This document shows, piece by piece, positions 42,674 to 54,523 of a DNA stretch of 64,000 nucleotides. A program made the translations under genes and the position numbers. A model generated the notes under the pieces. That model had not been told where the DNA came from. It worked only from the letters and a program-made list of their open reading frames with translations, and ran no database searches. The number at the start of each line of letters is the position of its first letter. The stretch's first letter is position 1. The stretch lies in contig CM035809.1 of assembly GCA_020466095.1 (NCBI GenBank), positions 2,639,393 to 2,703,392 of the forward strand, in the 5' to 3' direction. The DNA is from Chlorops oryzae. Its lineage: Eukaryota > Arthropoda > Insecta > Diptera > Chloropidae.

Positions 42674-42960
42674 ACTGATGTTTTAAGTGCACTTTGCATA
42701 ATTACATTGATGCACATAATTATGTAAAAGCAAAAATACAAAAGTTGAAAGCTCAGTACCTGGGAGAAAATGTTTTCTGGAGTGAAAATGTTAAAACAGA
42801 TTTTGCAAAGGATGGTGACAATGTTGACAATGCTTCCATAATCCGTTTTATTAAACGGATGTGCATTTACTTTGACATGAGATTTCCTGATCAAGCGGTA
42901 AAAAATTGGGAAGCTGAATGTTTTGCGAAGGGAAATGTAATATCCAGGGACCCAAAATAA
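42674..42960 (+). pseudogene. Short transposon-like open frame
   Basis: A frame of about 90 codons (HNYIDAHNYVKAKIQKL...) ends IIRFIKRMCIYFDMRFPDQAVKNWEAEC and a stop at 42958-42960. The last part resembles the 'FV..RFPDEELK.WE' stretch seen in some hAT-type proteins. An upstream start is not clear and the frame looks like an internal fragment. I cannot assign it further. Confidence 0.3.
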
Positions 42961-43639
42961 TAATTATTTTTGAACTTTGAATTTTAAAATCAATATGAAA
43001 TAAATTATATTATATTATTTAAAAATTATTATTTGAGTGTTATTCTTAGGCCCGTTTTCTGAATGTCCGGTTAAACTGTACCCGGCAGTTATTTTAACAA
43101 AATATCATCAAATTTCTTAAAATACGATTAAGGCCCACACTTTAACCGACGCTCATCTACCGATTAAATTTATTTGTAAGAAACAGCTGCTGTTTAGATC
43201 TAATAGCTTTGTTATAGAATATTTTAGAATTCGTTAATTAGCAAGAATGATAGAAAATAAGATTACGTCTTGCGCAGATTTCGTCATGCTTGTACAAGTT
43301 AATCTCTTTCTTGTAAGATAAAGAAAAACACATTTTTTTCACGTTCAAGTATTTAATTCAGTTAGATTTATTTACTTGTTCTTATGTTTAAGTATTTAAT
43401 TCATATAATTTATAAGCAATATTTATTTTACGGAATTTCTTAACAGACTATGTCTGCTTCGTTCTTAGATTAAAATCTTACTCGCTATCATATAAAAAAT
43501 CAAACCAGCAAGAAGTCTCGACAATGAGAGTTTTATGCCGATAATGCAAAAGATATTGAATTCTCTTTCAAGTACCCTGCTGTTGTGAAATAACGGAAAC
43601 TCATAGGAGTGAAAATGCAATAGGTAAAAAAGAAGCAAC
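42961..43639. other. Spacer with an inverted partial match to 48830-48895
   Basis: 43232-43310 (GAATGATAGAAAATAAGA, CTTGCGCAGATTT) recurs reversed near 48830-48895. GGCCCGTTTTCTGAATGTCC near 43049 looks like a MITE end. No gene. Confidence 0.4.
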
Positions 43640-44464
43640 AGCGGTCTGTTATGTGTCACAGCAGCACAAACAATTCTTCTACTCATTTTTCGATCAACAG
43701 AAGAGTGCAACAACAAAACCATTAGCGCCCAGAATAAGAAAGCACAAAAAGGAAATGCTTACGTAAACAATCAAAGCCAACGATCACCAGCAAAACGATC
43801 GGTTTGGGCGAACCAGCAGTAGAACGTAAGGCAATGAGTCAGCGAGTCAGCAGAATTAACTGCATAAGCTGACCTATGCCAAGAACAATAACAACAAAAA
43901 CAACAGGTCGCAGCTCAAGACCGAAATTAAGCTGACGATAGAGGAAATAAGCAATATCCAATAGCAACAACAACAAGCAAGTTGGCCCAGAAGAATGTGT
44001 GGCAATAGACGATATTGACAAAGAACCCGTATTACCCAACAACAACAACAAGTATTACTCAAGATTGCATCAACGCGGAAGAAGAACTGGGTCAGCGCGA
44101 CAACAACAACCAGCTGAAGAAATATAACGATGACGAGACGCAGAAGAGCACTTTGGAAATGACCCACTTTAAGAAAGTGCATGAAAAGCACTTTCTGATT
44201 ATAAAAGCTGATCATCGATCTATGGAAGAGGACTTCGCTTGGAACCACGAATAGTATCAGTGGATCTCAACTTTAGCGCACCTACTCACGAGCCAGGACG
44301 TTAAAGTGTGGATCTCCGTGTTAGCTAGGGATTAGGGTATTTAAGTGAGCTAGAATAGGACATTGCAATATTTTAATGGAATTAAATAAAGGGTTATATT
44401 CAAATTTAATCAAAAGGACTTCTCATTCCTGCTCAGTTTAGACGCTCATCCCGACGCTACAAAA
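43640..44464 (+). repeat. Probable 5' LTR of a Gypsy-type element
   Basis: A TATAAAAG box is near 44200 and AATAAA near 44386. ATGGCGCAGCCG at 44468 resembles the TGGCGCAG-type primer binding site of Gypsy-family elements, so the LTR should end near 44464. CAA-rich low-complexity runs occur at 43880-44060. The LTR start is not determined and no 3' LTR is in the window. Confidence 0.45.
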
Positions 44465-46850
44465 TTTATGGCGCAGCCGTTTTTCGACTAAGAATAGTCG
44501 GGAACGAATTACGATCCATCCACAACAACAATGTAATAAATTAGAAAATGTAACAAATATAACAAACACTTTTGGCCACAGTGGGATAAGATTGATATAT
44601 ATTGGATATATTTGAGTTATTCATTGGAACCTGCTGAACAGTGGTGAAACCTAATTCAGTGGGGCCTGGGCGTGAGTGAAACTTCCGAAAGGCACTTCAA
44701 TGAAAAACGACATAAATGTACCGAATTGTATCAATTATTTTGTTGTAACATTTTTTGTACTGCACTGCTATAACCTGTCGAACAGTGGTGAAACCTAATT
44801 CATCAGGGTCCGGGTGTGAGTGAAACTGCCGAAGGACAATTTAGCAGCACAAAGGCAATAAGAGCATAACAGAGTACCTTGAATAAAAATTTTATAAAAA
44901 AAGAAAATATATATTATATATAATAATAAAAAATTAAAAAAGCGGCGCAAGGAAAAGGCGACGTCATCCAACAACAAAAACAACAGTCACATCAAAACAC
45001 GCATACAATATGGTGAGTACAAAAACTTTGAATAACAATTTTTTCACCCACAGTCCTTACTGTTAACGATGAGTTTCAATACCTTGATTGAATAAATATA
45101 TCGCACATATTTTAGAAAAATGAGTCATTTAGAGAAAAAACGGCGGAATAAGTTTAAGAAACGGTTTTGTAATCATAGCCAAAACGTGGTGGGAAGTGAA
45201 AAGCCAATTAGATATCAATAATCAAAGAAGATTTAGATACATATATTAGAAATAGTATTAATCGATAAAAAAAAATATTTCTCAAAAAGGACGCAGAACA
45301 TGAAACCACTTTGGAAGAATTAGACAGGCTCGTGATATTTAATAGAGTAATAAATATAGAAAGTAAAAAGTAAAAATTTTTTAAAAATAAAGAATAGAAA
45401 TTCTTCAATTGCAAAATGGTATATAGATGATATTGTGCTCAAAGACGAAATCAACTTGCACTTCGTAAATAAAATAAAAAATATCGAAAGAAAAAAAGAA
45501 AGTTTATTAAAAACCAGTCAAAGGAAGAATTTCAACGTAGAGAATAGTCCCCTGGGAGTTTACGAGTATAAACATTCACTAAAAACAAATGAAAACGTAC
45601 ATTTAATAACTTATTTTCATTCCGAAAGGGTAGAATTATTAAATGGGAGAAATAAATCAAGACAAGACATTCAAGATGAAGAATGCAGTGAAGGCGAAGA
45701 TGGAACCAGCGTTTTTGGATTTCTATACTAATTTTTCATACTAATTTTATTTATAATCTTCAGGAGAAAGACAGCCGTTTGGTTTGATCGGTTTCAAAAC
45801 TGTCGTAGCAGAAGAGAAGAAGTAATAATAACATATAGAAAATTAAATGATCTTGAGACAACGCTTAATCATAACGAATCAGATTTAATGTCATACAACG
45901 CAGTAAGTCCGTTTGTTGGCACGAAAGTTGATACAAATTTTATTAGGCGAGAATGTTAAGAAAAATCTACTGACAACAATAAGCACTTTGAAGGACTGGA
46001 AATACTTTTCAAGTAAACTGAGAGCAACGGCCAAATAGATGACCCTGAAGAAAAATTGAACAGAGGAATAACCCATTCACATATAGCAAAAACAATTAAA
46101 AGACTGGACATGTAGCATCCCTCTCACTTCCGATAGCCAACGTTAGCAAAAGTTTTTGTACTGCAGAGACAGTGACGATCCAAGCTTAGGCAGTAGGCGT
46201 AGAGGCAATTGATGTAGAAACCTTTTCTAAGAAAAAAATTTTGCACAAGGAAAGAATCAAGAAGAAAAAATTATTTTTTAACAACAGGTCGGACAATTAA
46301 TAATACAAAAAAGATCACAAAGAAATGACATTGCAGAAGAACATATTAAAAGGCAGGTTTGATGTTACTGCAGTAGAGAATGCAATTAAAGAGAATGTGT
46401 GGATCGAATCACCCTCCAATAAGGCTATCGATTGCAACATATCTCGTTTGGTTGATTCAGGAGCAGAAACGTTTTTGTTTAAAAAATGATCATTGTAATA
46501 GGTTTACCGAAAGAATTGACCAAAACTGGATGAAATTATTAGAACGACAGCATAGGATTCGTACAAAAAAGACTGTAACAGTTCCACCCTCTGAGACGAG
46601 AATAATCCCGAACGAAATCGGGCTACTCGAGCACAAGATAAACGTAGAAATCGGAAGCAGGGTCCGTAAGAATATGCAAAAGTATAGTGATCTGAATGAA
46701 ATAAATTATAGGAAACATGTATAGATATTTTCTGAGCAGCAAATTTTTTGAATGGAACGACATTCAGCGCAAAATAAGAACTTTCAATAGCGCATGCAAA
46801 ACTTTTACGTTTTTTGTAGACAAAATATTCGCGCACAATTTCTGCGTACC
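44465..46850 (+). pseudogene. Decayed Gypsy-type LTR retroelement: leader, gag-like and protease remnant
   Basis: After the primer-site-like sequence comes a leader with a repeated segment (GAACAGTGGTGAAACCTAATT at about 44638 and 44779). Lys/Glu/Asn-rich frames at 45120-45731 could be gag but show no diagnostic motif. At 46340-46489 one frame contains LVDSGAETFLF, the aspartic protease active-site motif of retroelements, and stops at 46487-46489. Many stops break the rest; no reverse transcriptase, integrase or envelope is present before the reversed repeat at 47095. Such elements are insect retrotransposons or endogenous retroviruses. This one is a dead fragment. Confidence 0.5.
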
Positions 46851-47094
46851 TTACACCGAGAGAAAAAGGTAGTTATATTAACTGAAAAAGCAGGTTAAAA
46901 TATCCGAGTTCACCGTTAATTGTTAACTTATGTACAGTAGCGGTCAATTCAACAGTACAAACACAGTGAATAAGGATATAACTACCTGATGGTTGATATA
47001 ACTGTCACGCGGTTAAATCAACTGTCACCAGCGACTGGGAAAAAAATTTATTTTTTGCTTTGACTTTTTTTATCTTCTTTTATTAATATTTTTT
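46850..47094. other. Spacer, MITE-end-like
   Basis: TTACACCGAGAGAAAAAGG at 46852 resembles the CACTGAGAAAAA termini elsewhere in the window. GGTTAAA and GTTATATTAAC motifs repeat. No full element could be delimited. Confidence 0.3.
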
Positions 47095-48110
47095 TATACC
47101 TTTTCCGAAGGAAAGGGTATATTAAGTTTGGCTCGGAGTATGTAACATGACAAAGGAGTCGCGATAGATATAGACATATAAATATATTCTTGATCAGGGT
47201 GACAAGAGGAGTCGATCTAGCCATGTCTGTCTGTCTGTCTGTCTGTCGGTCACACTTTAGTTTTTCGTTATTTACTCCTAAGCCATGAAAGATATCATAT
47301 TAAAATTTGGCATGGACTTGAACGAGGTAAATGTCCGAAAAACTGCATTTTTTCGTAGTCCCTTCTTGGGTCGTGGGAAGTGGTTCAGAAGTTTCAAAAA
47401 TCACGATTTTTAACGTTTTTCGTGGATAACTTTTTTACTATACATCCTAGCTTATTGAAATTCGGTGTGTGTATAGCTACTATGTAGACTTAAGCTTTCG
47501 CTGAAAAAAAATTGCGACATCGCTATATTTATGGTCATCATCCTACACATTAGAAAAAAACACTCTTTCTCTTATTCTCATATCTGAATACAAAAATGAT
47601 TTTTTTTTTGCTTCTTCTGGTTGTGGATTTTGCCGCCAAATAAAGTCGTCACTTATGGTTAAATTTTGACCATGACCACCATTCGCGAAATTTGCAAAAA
47701 TTTGGATTTCACTATTTTGAATTGAGGATTTCGCAACTAGACAAAATGTCCTCTAACGGTTAAATTTTGACCATGACCACCATTCGCGAAATTCGCAAAA
47801 ATTTAATTTTACTATTTTAAATTGAGTATTTCGCAGCTAGACAAAATGTCCTCTAACGGTTAAAATTTGACCATGACCACCATTCGCGAAATTCTCGAAA
47901 TTTTTATTTTCACTATTTTGAATTGAGTATTTCGCAGCTAAACAAAATGTCCTCTAAGGGTTAAAAATTTATCAAGACCACCATTCGCGAAATTCGCAAA
48001 AAATTGATTTTCACTATTTTGAATTGAGTATTTCGCAGCTAAACAAAATGTCCTCTAAGGGTTAAAAATTTATCAAGACCACCATTCGCGAAATTCGCAA
48101 AAAATTGATT
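47095..48110 (-). mobile_element. Mini-me-like repeat with 101-bp units, reversed and 5' truncated
   Basis: The reversed 3' hairpin TATACC-ttttccgaaggaaa-GGGTATA opens the copy at 47095. Next are a TA tract, (TGTC)6 at 47224-47247, the unique part, and about four to five array units (47655-48110). The copy stops inside the array, where the CTAGTACTGGAGGTACC repeat begins. Confidence 0.8.
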
Positions 48111-48111
48111 G

Positions 48112-48460
48112 ACCCGATCGGTCCATTATTAAGGGTACCTCCAGTACTAGGGTCTGTCACTAAAATCCTAAAACTGCCCCAAAATCTGACTTTTTGAAAA
48201 TATTTCAATGCAAGTTAGAATTCGAGCGTATATTTAAGCCTCCGATAAAAATTCAAAGTGGGCGTAGAAAAGGGGCAGTTTTCATAAAGAAACTTAACAA
48301 AAGTCGGTATATGGGGCCCCTAATGGCCTTCAAAACCTGTTGAATATTCTTTCTTAGTGGTCCTGTTTTTTGGGTTCGTTTTCAAATTTATTTCAACATG
48401 TGTGTCTATGGCGGGTATTTAATTGTCAGTCTCGCCTGACTATAACACCCTTACTTGTTT
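48112..48460 (-). repeat. CTAGTACTGGAGGTACC repeat, single copy
   Basis: It matches 3060-3370 in the hAT-element foldback. Reversed, it starts ACAAGTAAGGGTGTTATAGTC with hairpin GTCAGGC-gagac-TGAC, so it shares the ACAAGTA 5' design of the mini-me-like repeats but has a different body and no microsatellite. Confidence 0.7.
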
Positions 48461-48473
48461 CATTTCTCTTACT

Positions 48474-48720
48474 TTAAAAAGGTGTCGAGCTAGAGTTATA
48501 TTCTTGTAGCAGCTTTTCAACAAGTATTTTGTTTTGGGGTTTTTCATTTTCTCCCGCGTGTTCAAAGTACAGCTTGAAATTCGATATCGATGGAACTGCC
48601 CCGCGTTTCAAACGCCTCTTCTTGCTGAATCCTTTAACTGAAAAATTGCTTAACATAACGTTGCATTGTCTTTTACACCATTAACCATTTCAAATTCCAA
48701 TTTGTAACACTTCACTTTTT
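48474..48720 (-). pseudogene. THAP zinc-finger C-terminus
   Basis: The minus-strand frame reads SVKGFSKKRRLKRGAVPSI, the end of a THAP DNA-binding domain (Leu-x-x-x-Ala-Val-Pro-Ser-Ile), followed by about 40 residues. The Cys and His ligands of the domain are not present in the adjacent sequence. THAP domains head P-element and THAP9 transposases, but the transposase exons nearby are on the other strand, so this is either rearranged or from a different gene. Confidence 0.5.
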
Positions 48721-49532
48721 TAAATATTTATTTTTCGCTTTAAAAAATATTTTTCGATCAATAACGTCGAATTTGATAATTTTAAATTTTCTTCTTCTTC
48801 TGAAATTATGACGTATAGGAAAACAGCTGATTTCGTGTACAAGCATGACAAAACCTGCGCAAGACGTAGTCTTATTTTCTATCATTCTTGATTTCAATCC
48901 GGATTTTTAGAATTTAATTATCAATTTTTCATTATTCAGAAATTTTATATTCTTAATGTGTGATTTCTTTTTATTCAATAATCAAGAGTCATGAACTATG
49001 GAATAAATTATAATCAAAAAATCGCAAGTTAAAATTTTTTTTTGCAAAATATCAAGAGGAAATTATAATGGCACAGGTACAGTTGGTCACTAGTACCTGG
49101 TGACGAAGACATTTACTGCAGGGAAACTTCAAAATTTCTCATAAACGCATGAAGCCCAAAGTTAAATTTTTAAATTTATGGTTCCTAGCATGAACAGATT
49201 TATACACAAACACATACATATATTTAACGTCGCAACAAGAACAACAAAAAATACAAAAATGGGCAAAAGCACATAGCTCAGCAACGCTTCGAATTCAGTT
49301 TCATATAGGACATGTTCAGTTTCATACTGAATCATTTTTGTTGCTCAGTGTTGCCAGATGGGTTTAGTGAAATTGTGCTAGACAGCGCTATATTTTCAGC
49401 TAGATTTAGCTGAATTCAAAAATGCCAGTTTTCGTAAAGAAAAATTTTTAGGTCGTTACTTAAAAAAAAAAGGGTATGACACTGTCTTCTATTCTTTCAT
49501 TTGCTTGAAAACAAACAAACAAAATTTACCCC
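48721..49532. other. Non-coding interval
   Basis: Contains the reversed match to 43232-43310 and AT-rich sequence; no gene. Confidence 0.4.
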
Positions 49533-49631
49533 CGGTTGCACCAAGCTATTTAAATAAAACTTGAATGAAACGAACTTTCTAATCGCATATAAATAAAAGG
49601 TAATTTTTATTTAAATAGCTTGGTGAAACCG
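49533..49631. mobile_element. 99-bp MITE-like inverted repeat
   Basis: CGGTTGCACCAAGCTATTTA at 49533 and its near-perfect reverse complement ending at 49631, arms of about 28 bp. Flanking ACCC/GGGT extends the pairing. No clear target duplication. Confidence 0.7.
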
Positions 49632-49639
49632 TGGGTTAC

Positions 49640-50850
49640 TTTTTTCATTTAATATTTATTTTATGATAATATCATAATTTTGTTATCATTTTTAGCTCCT
49701 TTACTAAATTTTAACGAAACCCCCAACGCTTCAAAACATTCCGCTATTGGCATATATAAGCAAGCAGTTGACCAGTATTTCCAGATCAGGAAAATTTTTC
49801 TCTGGATAATCTCAAACGCTTTTTCGTGTCTCGTAGGGGAAAGATCTCAAGATGTGGTTCTTTGATTACCAATGGAACATAAAATGTTTTCATCTTTTTG
49901 CAAAAGCCTAAAAATCAGCTAAGAATCTGACAGATCAACAGTAAAATTCCGCTAGATTTTCAGCTATCCGCAGTAACGAATTTTTTTCAGCTGCCCAACT
50001 TCAAAATCTGCTTGATCTAGCAGAAAATCAGCTGATCTGGAATCACTGATACCCAGACACAAGAAAAAGGTGCCACGCATGCGGCCTAGCAATTGAAAGC
50101 CAAAATGAAATCCTGGAAAGAATGATATCACTGATGCGAGAAATGAAATCAGTTTGGCGTAAAATTTATATTAACATACAACTTAAATCAAGACGTTTTG
50201 GAGAATTTTTTTGGAGTCATTCGTTCGAAAGGTGGACTACATGACCATCCCGACCAACTCCAATTCAAATACCGACTCAGGTCATATATTCTTGGGCGGA
50301 ATGATGATGTAATTTCCGATAAGGCCAATGTTGAAAATCATATAGAACTGTATCATATAGTTCTGTATGTTGAAAATGATGACACTCCCGATTTGGATGT
50401 TTCAGAAAAGTCTCTAACTGGTATTTACTGTTACTTTTATTCGCAAAATTCGTTTAATTAGAAATTCTTCTTACTCTTTTAGGGAAAATTTTAAGTATCT
50501 TTAAATTAGACGCAGAATTTGAAGAAGCATTTGACCCAGAGTTGTCGGACTTAGCTTATGATGGACTGGAGAATCTAGCGGGTTACATATCAGAAGGCGG
50601 GTTGACAAAGCCGAGTCAGGAAACGAGGCTGCAAATGCAGCAGCTGCACAAAATTTTCGAGGCCAATAATGGGACAGGTTTGCTAATAACAGAAAATTAT
50701 TTGAAATTACATATGGAACAAGCTCGTCAAATCGATTGTGCCGACAAAATGAAAATGCTTTTTTTCCGTTCACGCATGTTTTTTAAATTAAGAAAACTTA
50801 ACCAAGAGCTATCTGTAGCTGCACGATCCCGGACCAAAATCCTAACTTAA
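49640..50850 (+). pseudogene. P-element/THAP9-like transposase, C-terminal exons
   Basis: After a frameshift near 50185 the frame reads LNQDVLENFFGVIRSKGGLHDHPDQL and FKYRLRSYILGRND. This is the conserved C-terminal RNase-H-fold segment (Leu-Asn-Gln-Asp, Glu-Asn-Phe-Phe, Ile-Arg) of P-element and THAP9 transposases. A plausible intron follows (donor 50421 GTATTT, acceptor ending 50482 TTTTAG), joining ...SLT to GKILSIFKLDAEFEEAFDPE and YDGLENLAGYISEGG, then the C-terminus to TAA 50848-50850. 49680-49865 (NFNETPNASKHSAIGIYKQAV) may be an earlier exon. The catalytic core and N-terminus are not seen, so it cannot be active. A domesticated THAP9-like gene fragment is an alternative. Confidence 0.65.
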
Positions 50851-50862
50851 TTTCTTTTAAAT

Positions 50863-52446
50863 ACAATAAATAGGGATCGGATTTTACATATTAAAAATAT
50901 ATTTTATTTTTTAAAATATTTAACATAATTTGCATACGAAATATTTTTTTAAATATTTTTACATATTTCTTAACATTCTCAAAAATTATAAATATGAGCG
51001 CAGTAGGCGTTTGCATTTAACAATAAATTTCACACACCAACTGTCACAATTCAAAAACATTTTCATCACATTTTTCATGTTTGACAAAAACGTCAGTTTC
51101 TCCACACTAACTTGATTTAAAAAAAAAATTCAATTTAAATATTTTGAAACAACCCATCAAACAATTCAGGAGTGTTTATATTTATGAGTCCAAAATGAGT
51201 CCGCAATTTTTAAAAAATATGCAGCTCAGAAATATGAGTCCAAAGTGAGTCAGAAATAAGATGTTAACATCAAAATATTAGACGTATTTTTTAACATATC
51301 GTCGCCTTACTTCCAAAACCTCGTATCTGACATTTTTATGAAATTGGTTTTTTTAGCTTATAAAATAGAGAAACGCATTTTGCCCCACATGGCATTTCCA
51401 ACTCAGTGACTTGGTATGAGAAAAAAATAATTATCGCAAATTTTAAAACCTCGTATCTGCAAGCTTACCTTAAAATTCCTTCTAAAACCTCGTATATGTA
51501 AAATATTGTTCTATAAATAAACTTGAAGTGGCTCATATGACATTTAAACGGCAAATTTGTTGTTGGTTAGAATATAACATCTCAAAACAATAAAATGTAA
51601 CCAAGTAGGAAATGTCTTTAGCAATAATTAAGTCAATAATTTATCAATATGAATCAAAATAAAAATAAATAAAAAAGAGGGCATTTCAACCGAAAGAGCT
51701 TATAGTTTCAATAACTCTCAATATCATTGCATGCCTTTGATGGTTTCAGTGCGATATTTTCTACTGGGGAATTATGCACTTATGTTGTCTCAATGTCCCG
51801 ATTTAAAAGCGAAAAAGCAAATTTAGGCTGCAATTATAGTTAAGCTGAAACCAGTGGCGTATCTAGAGAAATACAGCTCTTGTAGTGCTCATATTTACCA
51901 AAGTGGCAGATTGGGAAATTATACGACAAATTTTTTTCATATATTTTCACTGAGATAATTGAATTTAAGTTCAAATTGTTATTTTTATTCTTTTTATGTT
52001 CCAAATATTTGCCTTAAGTTACATTAAAAAGAAATGAAAACTTTAAGCCACGTCTTTTTTAGTTCGCACAAAACCTCGTAAGTAACAACATTTGTAATTT
52101 TCTAAAGGACCCAAAACACGTAAGTGACAAAATCAGCCAGTGCTACTTCTTTAGTGAGCTTCGTACCGTAAACTCAGTTCAGAGTCTTCAGCAAATATCC
52201 TAGCTATGGTTTAAAAAAGTAAAATCGTTAATAAAGTGAAATTTACGTAAGATAATCAGTTTTTTTCGTTTTCTGAAAAACAGCATTTTTGTAGATACGA
52301 GGTTTTGGAAGTAAGGCGACGATATATTCTACATATTTTTTAATATTTTTTCAAATATGAAGAATATTTAAAATATTTAAAAAAACATATTTTATATATT
52401 TTTAAAATTTTTTTGAAATATGTAAAATCCGATCCCTAACTATAAA
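50863..52446. mobile_element. 1.57-kb hAT-type element with nested insertions
   Basis: The element at 50871-52438 has inverted ends TAGGGATCGGATTTTACATA. Flanks are ACAATAAA (50863-50870) and ACTATAAA (52439-52446), an 8-bp duplication with one mismatch. It starts 21 bp after the P-like transposase stop. It encloses an inverted-repeat element (51298-52323), one terminus of the GGCTGCAATTATAG MITE (51832) and a CAGTGGCGTATCTAG terminus (51850). Confidence 0.82.
51298..52323. repeat. Nested 1-kb inverted-repeat element with CCTCGTA motif
   Basis: ATCGTCGCCTTACTTCCAAA at 51298 and its reverse complement ending at 52323 form arms of about 34 bp. AAAACCTCGTA, part of the arm, recurs inside near 51447, 51484 and 52072. 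No coding sequence. Confidence 0.75.
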
Positions 52447-52985
52447 TCATGAAATCCCATTTGCTTCTCATTAATAAAAATAAGGTTTGGAGATTTGGAA
52501 AAGAGTCAAAACTCTTTTAGATATCGAATGGTAGGACACGTTTAAATTATTCGTTTATACAACATTATTGATTTTTTCTTTTGTATGGATGACCAAACAA
52601 CTTTTTCACTAAGCATTTGGCGATTAAAAAATTCATTTCAGTTAATTCCGGGCTGCATACCTGGTTATATTCTGCCATTGCAAAGAAAAATATAATTACA
52701 AAATACTATGAAAATTCTTTTTTGAATATTGTAAATTATTAACGTCGATAAAATTTAGTTCAATTTGTTTTTGATTACCTTACAGATATCATATTCTTCC
52801 AACTAAACTTTTGAATTTGTATATTTTCATATCGTCTAACGTCAAATTTGTATGGTACAAAAATAGATGTGGTCTACGATGACGAAGATGCGCAGTAGAA
52901 CGCCATATTGAAAATTAATTTGCGCAATCTGTTTATTTCATTCATGGATTAACAGGTATGATATTACTGCTAAAACGCCATTTAC
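52447..52985. other. Non-coding spacer
   Basis: No recognised feature. Confidence 0.4.
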
Positions 52986-53187
52986 TTGCTCATTTCTTTT
53001 TTCAAAGATATCCCGGAAGTAAAAATCGAGTTTGAACAGGAAAGCGAGGAGGAGGTGGATGAAGAAGAGCATTATAGCGAAAACGATCAGGTGGGGACCA
53101 TAAATGACGAAAGTGTGAAATTTATAACAATTGATAGGTTTGTTGGAATCTATGGAAGCAAAGCGCTCAGACGGGGTCGAGCGTCTA
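52986..53187 (+). pseudogene. Acidic open frame cut by a MITE
   Basis: About 67 codons rich in Glu and Asp (FEQESEEEVDEEEH) followed by KFITIDRFVGIYGSKALRRGRAST, then the MITE at 53188. A phrase nearly identical to its last 30 bp (AAGCGCTCAGAC...GTCGAGCGT) recurs just after the MITE at 53853-53882. A splice-acceptor-like tract precedes the frame (TTTTTTCAAAG at about 52999). I do not recognise the protein. Confidence 0.3.
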
Positions 53188-53818
53188 CACTGAGAAAAAA
53201 ATCAACCAGAAACCTGGTTAAATCAAAAGGAAAAACATACAAAACGGCTTCAACAAGGAATATTTTTAATTTAACAATTTTTCTTGTTGAAAAAAATAAA
53301 GATTTTCCTTTTGAATCAACCATATTTCAGGTCGAATTGACATGATAATTTTCAAAAATGGATTTAAATGTAAATTGTTGAACTAACTACGGACATAATT
53401 GAAATAACAAGATAATTTTTCAAATAAGAAAAAAAAATTTTTAAATATCTATACAAGAAGAAATGTCATAACAAATTCATTCAAAGTTCAAAGCAAATGC
53501 CCACAGAGCCCTCTGCTGAACATAACCCCAAAAAATAGCCATCGGATGAACTTCATCCGACTTGGTCACTCCGTTGTCGTGACTGCTTTCGCAATGCTTA
53601 AAAAGTTCTAAGATGAATACATATCTTATATGTCCTATTCTATAAAACAAATGAGAATTATACCGAACGAAAAGAAATGTAATTAAACATATTTCCTTTC
53701 AAATCAACCCAAAATGTTGTTGACTCAACAATTTTTCTTTTGAAATTTTCGTTCTGCTCGAAAATCAAAAGGACTGTGCGCCCTTTTAAAAAAATCATGG
53801 TAACGTTCGCTCAGTGTA
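53186..53818. mobile_element. 629-bp CACTGAG-type element, copy 1
   Basis: The element at 53188-53816 has ends CACTGAGAAAAA and GTTCGCTCAGTG with TA on both sides. Internal parts match repeat units A/B (4815-6836) reversed. It closely resembles 55513-56142. A TA duplication suggests Tc1/mariner-type mobilisation, unproven. Confidence 0.7.
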
Positions 53819-54523
53819 AACGTTCCTTTATTGCAATGCTGAGATATAGGAAACCAAGCGCTCAGACAGTGTCGAGCGTATAATAGTCCCAATATTTCCT
53901 TTTAAATAAAATATTGTACCTAAGGTTTAATCCTTTTATTTGATGTTTGTGAATCCTTAGGTCTGTCTAAACAGAATTACTATATCCTAACTTGAAACTG
54001 CCCTATGCTTCCGACGTCGTGGCCCGTGTGTGAGTACGCTCGCAAAAGAAGTCCCGTTCCAGTCGTCGAAGCTCCGTTTATATAGATCAATTTTCCTGAT
54101 CTTGCAATATTGAAAATTCCCACTGTCCGCGTTCGTCGTGGATTCTTCCCGAGCACATTGCATAAGCTTGACCGCGACCTTCACCCGCAATTGTACCAAC
54201 ATTTCCATATTGTTGTTGTTGCTACATGAAGCTATTCCGATGTTCCTATTGCTTCTTTTGTAGTTGTTATTGTTGTTGCCAGCGATCGGATTGCAATTGT
54301 GCATTCGCTTTACCAGTGCTGAGATTTGTCAATCGTGCATATACGGTGCCTGTGTTGTTGTTGCTAAAACAGCTTGGTGTTGGACATTTGATCTTTTTCC
54401 AGGGATTGTTCTTTGAATATTTTTCCACTTTGTATACAGCTTTAATAGTTTGTCAACACATTTATGACCTTCTCGAATCGGTATACGTGCTTGCTGCCAA
54501 AATATTTGAACTGCATCGATTGT
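53819..54523 (-). pseudogene. Broken minus-strand frames of unknown type
   Basis: The frame 54526-54329 reads AVQIFWQQARIPIREGHKCVDKLLKLYTKWKNIQRTI, a pattern I associate with unnamed repeat-borne proteins in flies. Another, 54304-53987, starts with Asn runs from a GTT/CAA repeat. Neither has a start or end I can defend. The 54532-55288 element interrupts the first one upstream. Confidence 0.3.

Noticed and set aside
43874..44254. Leu/Cys-rich and Asn-rich frames near 44 kb
   Set aside because: Produced by CAA/GTT-rich low-complexity DNA in the putative LTR.
46504..46836. Minus-strand frame over the protease region
   Set aside because: No motif, and it opposes the recognisable DSGAE protease frame.
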